Shown in pieces: positions 59,433 through 64,000 of a DNA stretch of 64,000 nt. The notes beneath the pieces are model-generated. The model was not told the DNA's origin, did not search any database, and worked only from the letters and a program-made list of their open reading frames with translations. This DNA is from Nitrospira sp. (GTDB lineage Bacteria; Nitrospirota; Nitrospiria; Nitrospirales; Nitrospiraceae). A program made the position numbers and the translations under genes. The stretch covers positions 1 through 64,000 of the forward strand of contig VOPR01000033.1 in assembly GCA_009594995.1 (NCBI GenBank), in the 5' to 3' direction. Position 1 is the first letter of the stretch; every line of letters begins with the position of its first letter.

Positions 59433-59967
59433 GTCGTGAAATGCTCCTCAGCAGAGAGAACAGCAGCTATGTTAAGTAGCCCACAGCTGCCACCCGAATT
59501 TTGAAGCCAGAAATGAACAGGCGGATTGCGGCAACAGTGTTACGATCAGCAAATGTCGTTCATCGTGAAAGTGCACATCGCTCTCCACGATTCCGAATTT
59601 AGCGAAGTCGGTGACGATCGTACACTTAATAAAGGATTCCATGTCCAATCGTATTCTTCATCACAAGCTAGGAAATACGAATTTAGCTTCGCTCTGTTGC
59701 TATAGTTTTCGACGCCAGAATCGATACCCCAACCCTGCGTAAATCTGTGATGGGCAATTATCACCGTGTGCGCTAATGACGGGAAGCTATCAATTTGGGA
59801 TTTTCATGCTGGTCCAGTCGGCTGCCCCGTGCACGTGGACCCACCATTCCCGCAGTAAAGATGTCCTCTACAGATTGAGCATTCGCTCCAGGCAGTTGGG
59901 GGAGAATTACGCAATCTGACTCGGTTCGACGATACAAGGACTCAGACCGCTATCCCTATCACGAGTG
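59433..59967. other. 535-bp intergenic region, no supported gene
   Basis: More AT-rich than its neighbours by eye. A 72-codon minus-strand frame (59546-59764) lacks a ribosome site and any recognisable sequence. It probably holds the promoter of asnB and may retain worn-out coding sequence, but I cannot identify any. Confidence 0.35.
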
Positions 59968-61215
59968 TCAAGCACGGCCATTGAGTTCGGGTGACTGTCC
60001 TCGCTCAAGCGTATTCAATAGCGCTTCTTCGATCCGATCGGCAAATGCCCGGGAAGTATAATGCTGTTCGTATCGGGCCCGGGCCGCCTTGCCCATCGAT
60101 TGGCGCAACGTCGGATCGCGAAGTAATTGCAGGACTCGGTCACACACAGCCTCCGGATTATTCTGCGGCACAATAAATCCGGTGATGCCGTCATCGATGG
60201 TCTCTGAAAGACTTCCGATATCCGATGCGATAACGGGCAAGCCCGCGCACATCGCCTCCAGTATCACTAACGGTTGTCCTTCCAGACGGTACATGCTGGG
60301 AAAAACAAATAAGTCCCCGGTACGAAGAAATGCGGCCTTCTTATCACCGGTTACGGAACCGACAAATGAGACCGTTTCAGCGAGATCGAGTTTGGCCACC
60401 ATCTCTTCTGCCTCGATCTGTGTGGTTGCTCGCCACCACGGTCCTGCGATTGCACATTCAACGTCAGGAAATTGGTGAACGATTAGGCGCATTGCCTCCA
60501 AAAGAATAAAAAGCCCTTTTCCCTGGCTCAGTGTCGATAAATATACAATTCGGAATTGCTTACGTTTGTGGGGTGCTATCGAGCTTGATTCAGCTGTTGG
60601 AACGGGCAGTTCTTCAATTCCGTTCGGAACAACTGAAATGCTGTGAGGCGAGACCCAACGAGCGAAGATCGGCCGATGGACTTCTCCCAATACCAGAAAT
60701 CGAGCTACCCTTCTGAGTATGACCGTCATGACTCGGCGCCAGAGGGCGCCTCCCTGCTCAAACAGTTCGGCAAAGGCCATTCCGCCGTGGAGGTGGACAA
60801 CGACACGACTTCCAACCAGAAAAGCTGGAATCATAAACAATGTATCGCGCAAAAAACCCAGGCGCGTCTGACAAATCGGGAGATAAAATAGTGCCGGTTT
60901 ATATCGAGCTAGCAAATAGACATTTTTGAAAAACTGCCGAACGAACAACACGACATCTTGCCAGTCGGGATTCTCAACATGAGTAATGTCCCGCCTGTCA
61001 GCCGTGTCAAGAGTAACTACTCTAAAGCGAACGGATATGTGCGACTGAAGAAGCGTTCGCATGGCGATGCTTACCCCGTGAAAGGGGGGCGGTGTGGGAC
61101 CTAGAATAAGTATGATCGGGCGCTCAACTGAAACATTGCCAGGATCTGGCCTGTTTTCAGGAGGAGGCTGCGGGATCTGCCCTATGGTGGTAAGTTTAGG
61201 CAATGGTAGCGTCAT
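59968..61215 (-). CDS. Glycosyltransferase family 4
   Basis: A 415-residue GT-B enzyme of the EPS locus. ATG 61215 follows GGGAGG; an upstream in-frame extension to 61356 has no such site. The N-terminal domain has LILGPTPPPFHGVSIAMRTL and VVVHLHGGMAFAELFEQGG. The C-terminal donor domain has IVYLSTLSQGKGLFILLEAM, VSFVGSVTGDKKAAFLRTGD and the E-x7-E region FPSMYRLEGQPLVILEAMCA then GLPVIASDIGSLSETI. The sugar and linkage are unknown. It is separated from the next glycosyltransferase by 163 bp. Confidence 0.92.
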   Translation of the reverse strand: MTLPLPKLTTIGQIPQPPPENRPDPGNVSVERPIILILGPTPPPFHGVSIAMRTLLQSHISVRFRVVTLDTADRRDITHVENPDWQDVVLFVRQFFKNVYLLARYKPALFYLPICQTRLGFLRDTLFMIPAFLVGSRVVVHLHGGMAFAELFEQGGALWRRVMTVILRRVARFLVLGEVHRPIFARWVSPHSISVVPNGIEELPVPTAESSSIAPHKRKQFRIVYLSTLSQGKGLFILLEAMRLIVHQFPDVECAIAGPWWRATTQIEAEEMVAKLDLAETVSFVGSVTGDKKAAFLRTGDLFVFPSMYRLEGQPLVILEAMCAGLPVIASDIGSLSETIDDGITGFIVPQNNPEAVCDRVLQLLRDPTLRQSMGKAARARYEQHYTSRAFADRIEEALLNTLERGQSPELNGRA

Positions 61216-61378
61216 AACTGTGCCTCCCAAACTTCGTAGGGCTGGGAAGGGCAGGTTTTGAATGTCACGTGGTGTATCACGCAGGACTTTCGACTGCACC
61301 CGCTGTGTAGAAACACCTGAAGCTCGTGTCAATACCTTTGTTTGCTGTCTCGTCAAAAGCAGCTATAGGTGTAGCACC

Positions 61379-62557
61379 TTACGTCACTCCGGCATGTCTT
61401 CCAGGGTGTTCGTCACGCTGGGGCTGAGAGCCATCTGAGGCGGCTCGAAGAAACTCAACCATAGTTTTCGCACTGCTTTTGAAGTCGCATGGCAACACGC
61501 GTTCATAGGCGGCTCGCACGAGTCGTGCGCGCTCGGACAGGGACATATTCAATAGTTGCCGTATCGTGTCTGTTGAAGCTGCCGGGTTTTCTGGATCGAT
61601 GCGAAATCCCGTGACGCCTTCTTCGACGAGTTCGAGGGTCGCAACAGCATGGATAGAAGAGACGACGGGAATCCCAGCGGCCATAGCTTCGCTGAGCACG
61701 AGGCCAAATTGATCATAGAGCGTAAAAAAGACAAAGGCGTCACTGAGGGCAAAATATGTGGCCAGCTCTTCCGGTTGCACAAAACCGACGAAATAAATGT
61801 TACTCCAACCTCGCTGGTTGGCCAGGTCTTCGAAATACTTTCGGTCGGGACCATCACCCACAATGACCAGTGATGTCGTCGGATGTGTTGTAAGAAGTTG
61901 ATCGTACGTATCAAAAAGTTCTTGATACCCCTTAAGTTTGGTGACCCGGCCGACCGACAGCAATACGGGCCTCGAAAGACTCGTCTGCTTCTCGTGAAAA
62001 CTCGGCGTTTTTCGGATCTCCTCCACACGCTTACGAAGTTGGATGACGTCGAGCGGTAGAGTCGCGGTCAACACCCGCTCGGGAACGGCTCCGTAGTGAA
62101 GGAATGTTTCACGTGCGGCGCAGGACGATGCGATAGATCCATTGGATAAGCTGATGAGCAGCCGTCTGATGATTCTTCTCACGAATGAAGCGTTCGAAGG
62201 CTCTTGAAGGGTTAACTCACCCCAACCGATAAACGCTTTATGAAACATCTTGCAGTACAAAAAAGCGGAAATATTGGCCGGGGCGAAGCCGCCGCTCAGT
62301 ACAACGTCCGGTTGTAGCCTTCGCAAAGTACGAATGACTGTGTAATTCCAGTGGCGGGATATCTCGGAGCCTTTAGGTCTGATTTGGACGGCGGGGAGAA
62401 CCTGGACTTTGAAAGGAGGCGGCCGCAGTTCCCACTGGCGGTTCTCCTCACGTTCCGCCATTAGAAGAACCGTGAAGTCGTCGACCTGCTCAGCCATCGC
62501 CTGAAATAGTGGTATTCGGTACGGTGTGAGAATGTTTGTGAGGACTGTCAGTTTCAT
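61379..62557 (-). CDS. Glycosyltransferase family 4
   Basis: A 392-residue GT4 enzyme starting MKLTVLTNILTPYRIPLFQA at ATG 62557. Donor-side motifs are LLSVGRVTKLKGYQELFDTY, LVIVGDGPDRKYFEDLA and VFFTLYDQFGLVLSEAMAAG with IPVVSSIHAVATLELV. The acceptor domain has GFAPANISAFLYCKMFHKAF. It starts 22 bp after the flippase gene, so the two are co-transcribed. Specificity cannot be read from sequence. Confidence 0.92.
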   Translation of the reverse strand: MKLTVLTNILTPYRIPLFQAMAEQVDDFTVLLMAEREENRQWELRPPPFKVQVLPAVQIRPKGSEISRHWNYTVIRTLRRLQPDVVLSGGFAPANISAFLYCKMFHKAFIGWGELTLQEPSNASFVRRIIRRLLISLSNGSIASSCAARETFLHYGAVPERVLTATLPLDVIQLRKRVEEIRKTPSFHEKQTSLSRPVLLSVGRVTKLKGYQELFDTYDQLLTTHPTTSLVIVGDGPDRKYFEDLANQRGWSNIYFVGFVQPEELATYFALSDAFVFFTLYDQFGLVLSEAMAAGIPVVSSIHAVATLELVEEGVTGFRIDPENPAASTDTIRQLLNMSLSERARLVRAAYERVLPCDFKSSAKTMVEFLRAASDGSQPQRDEHPGRHAGVT

Positions 62558-62579
62558 AAATGTGTCTTTTGTATCAGCA

Positions 62580-64000
62580 TTAGCCACGTGTCGCAACATG
62601 CAGCTTTGCTTTTTGTACTATCGCCTCCAACGCCTGACGATCCTGAGCATCGATTTTTAACATGATCAGCAGAACAACGTAGAGCAGCCCCATCCCGCAC
62701 CCAAGGGCAGGCAACAGAAGGGGCGGAACAATTGGCTTCACCGAGAATGCGAACAGCGCGGTGACCACTCCGGCAACAAGTGGTTTTGACAGTTTCTGCG
62801 TAAACGGTTGTATGCGATGTATCCGCCAGACCTGCAGAATGCGAATACCGACACCGAGTACCTGAGTGGTGGCGGCTCCGATCGCAGCACCTAGGACACC
62901 CCAGTGCGGAATCATCACTGCGAACACACCTAAGGAAACGATACCGACTCCGATCGTATTCCACATCACGAGTCGAGAGTGTCCTCCCATGAGCAAGAGA
63001 TTGTTCGGTGATCCGCCGGCACTGCTCAGAAGCTGTCCGGCGGCTAAGATCGTCAACAGCGCTCCCCCTACCCTAAACTCCTGCCCGAACAGGGATAACG
63101 CTTCCTCGTTGAATACCGCCAGAAACACGAAAAGCGGCACGGTGAACATGAAGACCAGTTTTGAGGCTGTTTGATACATATGTTCCAACCCGCTTTTGTC
63201 GTGGGCTGCATGCAACTGACCAAAAAACGGCGTCAGTGAGGTTTCCAGCGCACCTAAAATTAAGGTCAAGGCTGCGGCCGTTTGGAATGCAGCTTGATAA
63301 ATGCCGATCTCATGCATGCTGGCCCAGGATCCCAGAATAAACATATCGGCCCGTGGAGTAATTACTCCGACAAGCGTTGCTGTGCCCAGCGGGAGGCAGT
63401 AGGACAGCAGCTTTCGAACATCAGTTTCCCGCCAGAGATCCACATCCTGTGCTCCTGTCGAGGGGAGAGCGCTTACTAACCGTATCGTTACGACAAGACT
63501 AGTGAGGAGTGTGATGAGTATCCCCCAAAGCACACCGGTCAGTCCCCATCCCGCCCATATGGCCAGACCGGCGAATGCAAATTTTGACACGGGTTCCCAC
63601 AGATATCGCACTATGATAAGCGGGCGAACGGTCTGGTGAGCTTGGAGGCAAGATAGAAATATGCCAGTAACGGCATACAGTGGAATCCCCGCCGCGAAAT
63701 AAATAAGAAGGGTTGTCAGTTCAGGTTTTCGATAGAGCGACTCGCTGATTGTCGCGGCAAATCCAACGAGACAGAGTGCACTCAATAGGCTGGTCAGAAG
63801 GGTGATTCCGCTAGCGTATGCAATCGTTCGGAAAATGGCAGGCTGGTCTTGTCGGACTCGATACTCTGAAATAAACTTGATTGCTCCCGCATCCAGCCCC
63901 AATGGAACGATCAATGTCAAAGTGCTGAAAAAGGTAAGGCCCAAGGCATACAGCCCAAATTGCATAGCACCGAGCGATCGCGCCATAAAAACGCCGAGTA
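62580..64000 (-). CDS. Wzx-type polysaccharide flippase (N-terminus cut by window end)
   Basis: Inner-membrane MATE/polysaccharide-flippase protein that moves lipid-linked repeat units to the periplasm. At least 473 residues with about 12-14 hydrophobic segments. An internal ATG at 63986 gives MARSLGAMQFGLYALGLTFF. In this family (R)xLGxxxFGxY is preceded by a first helix, and the frame stays open to base 64000 (reading LGVF before that Met), so the true start is outside. Further family signs: GLDAGAIKFISEYR and AAGIPLYAVTGIFLSCLQA. Confidence 0.88.
   Translation of the reverse strand, partial: LGVFMARSLGAMQFGLYALGLTFFSTLTLIVPLGLDAGAIKFISEYRVRQDQPAIFRTIAYASGITLLTSLLSALCLVGFAATISESLYRKPELTTLLIYFAAGIPLYAVTGIFLSCLQAHQTVRPLIIVRYLWEPVSKFAFAGLAIWAGWGLTGVLWGILITLLTSLVVTIRLVSALPSTGAQDVDLWRETDVRKLLSYCLPLGTATLVGVITPRADMFILGSWASMHEIGIYQAAFQTAAALTLILGALETSLTPFFGQLHAAHDKSGLEHMYQTASKLVFMFTVPLFVFLAVFNEEALSLFGQEFRVGGALLTILAAGQLLSSAGGSPNNLLLMGGHSRLVMWNTIGVGIVSLGVFAVMIPHWGVLGAAIGAATTQVLGVGIRILQVWRIHRIQPFTQKLSKPLVAGVVTALFAFSVKPIVPPLLLPALGCGMGLLYVVLLIMLKIDAQDRQALEAIVQKAKLHVATRG

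Noticed and set aside
59546-59764. 72-codon minus-strand frame in the gap before asnB
   Set aside because: Composition is unlike neighbouring genes, with no ribosome site and no recognised family.
63984-63986. ATG at 63986 as the true flippase start
   Set aside because: The frame remains open to the window end, and family proteins have a helix before the LGxxxFG motif, so the gene most likely continues beyond base 64000.

Overview
The window is about 64 kb of bacterial chromosome, gene-dense and moderately GC-rich, from a Gram-negative-type (diderm) organism: there are porins, Pal, outer-membrane lipoproteins and a Wza-type exporter. The mix of genes suggests a Nitrospirota bacterium of the Nitrospira type. 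These are ClpC, citrate synthase, FumC, an ACT-domain malic enzyme, an FprA-like ferredoxin/NADP reductase, and an exosortase/EPS locus with VPLPA-type sorting signals. The taxonomic call is inference from gene content, not from a marker gene. I see no rRNA, tRNA, CRISPR array, IS element or prophage.

Region 1 (1-20.6 kb) is mostly core metabolism and housekeeping. It holds clpC (cut by the window start), nadK, an FprA-like reductase, fumC, a small heat-shock protein, citrate synthase, an ArsC/Spx-family protein, RNase D, a J-domain protein, a putative Na+/H+ antiporter, malic enzyme, a 1231-residue fusion of a DUF255/YyaL-type protein with an aldo/keto reductase, and Pal. It also has several small proteins: a 29-residue membrane peptide with its own promoter, and a secreted Lys/Glu-rich protein made of three 19-residue repeats.

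Region 2 (20.6-39.0 kb) is a phosphate-acquisition and polyphosphate island. It contains a CBS-domain protein, a solitary pstS, a porin plus three lipoproteins, a PhoB-like regulator with a degenerate receiver, psiE, a small winged-helix-like protein and a canonical response regulator. These are followed by a tight pstS-pstC-pstA-pstB-phoU-ppx operon, then sixA and a CHAD-domain (polyphosphate-binding) gene. Five intergenic regions, six promoters in all, carry T(A/T)AC half-sites repeated at exactly 11 bp. This looks like a Pho box and suggests one regulon joining uptake, outer-membrane entry and polyphosphate handling. No histidine kinase gene is present in the window.

Region 3 (39.0-64.0 kb) is a nearly continuous minus-strand exopolysaccharide/exosortase locus. 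In transcription order it has a Wzx-type flippase (cut by the window end), two GT4 glycosyltransferases, asparagine synthase, a VPLPA-CTERM substrate protein, a bi-domain oxidoreductase, a heparinase II/III-like protein and a WecG/TagA glycosyltransferase. It continues with an exosortase fused to EpsI, a WecA/MraY-like initiating transferase, a PrsT-type TPR lipoprotein, a Wza-type exporter, an outer-membrane beta-barrel, a Wzz/GumC-type copolymerase, a tyrosine autokinase and an ExeA-like ATPase with TPRs, and ends with a response regulator. Together these would initiate, build, flip, polymerise and export a polysaccharide and anchor sorted proteins to it.
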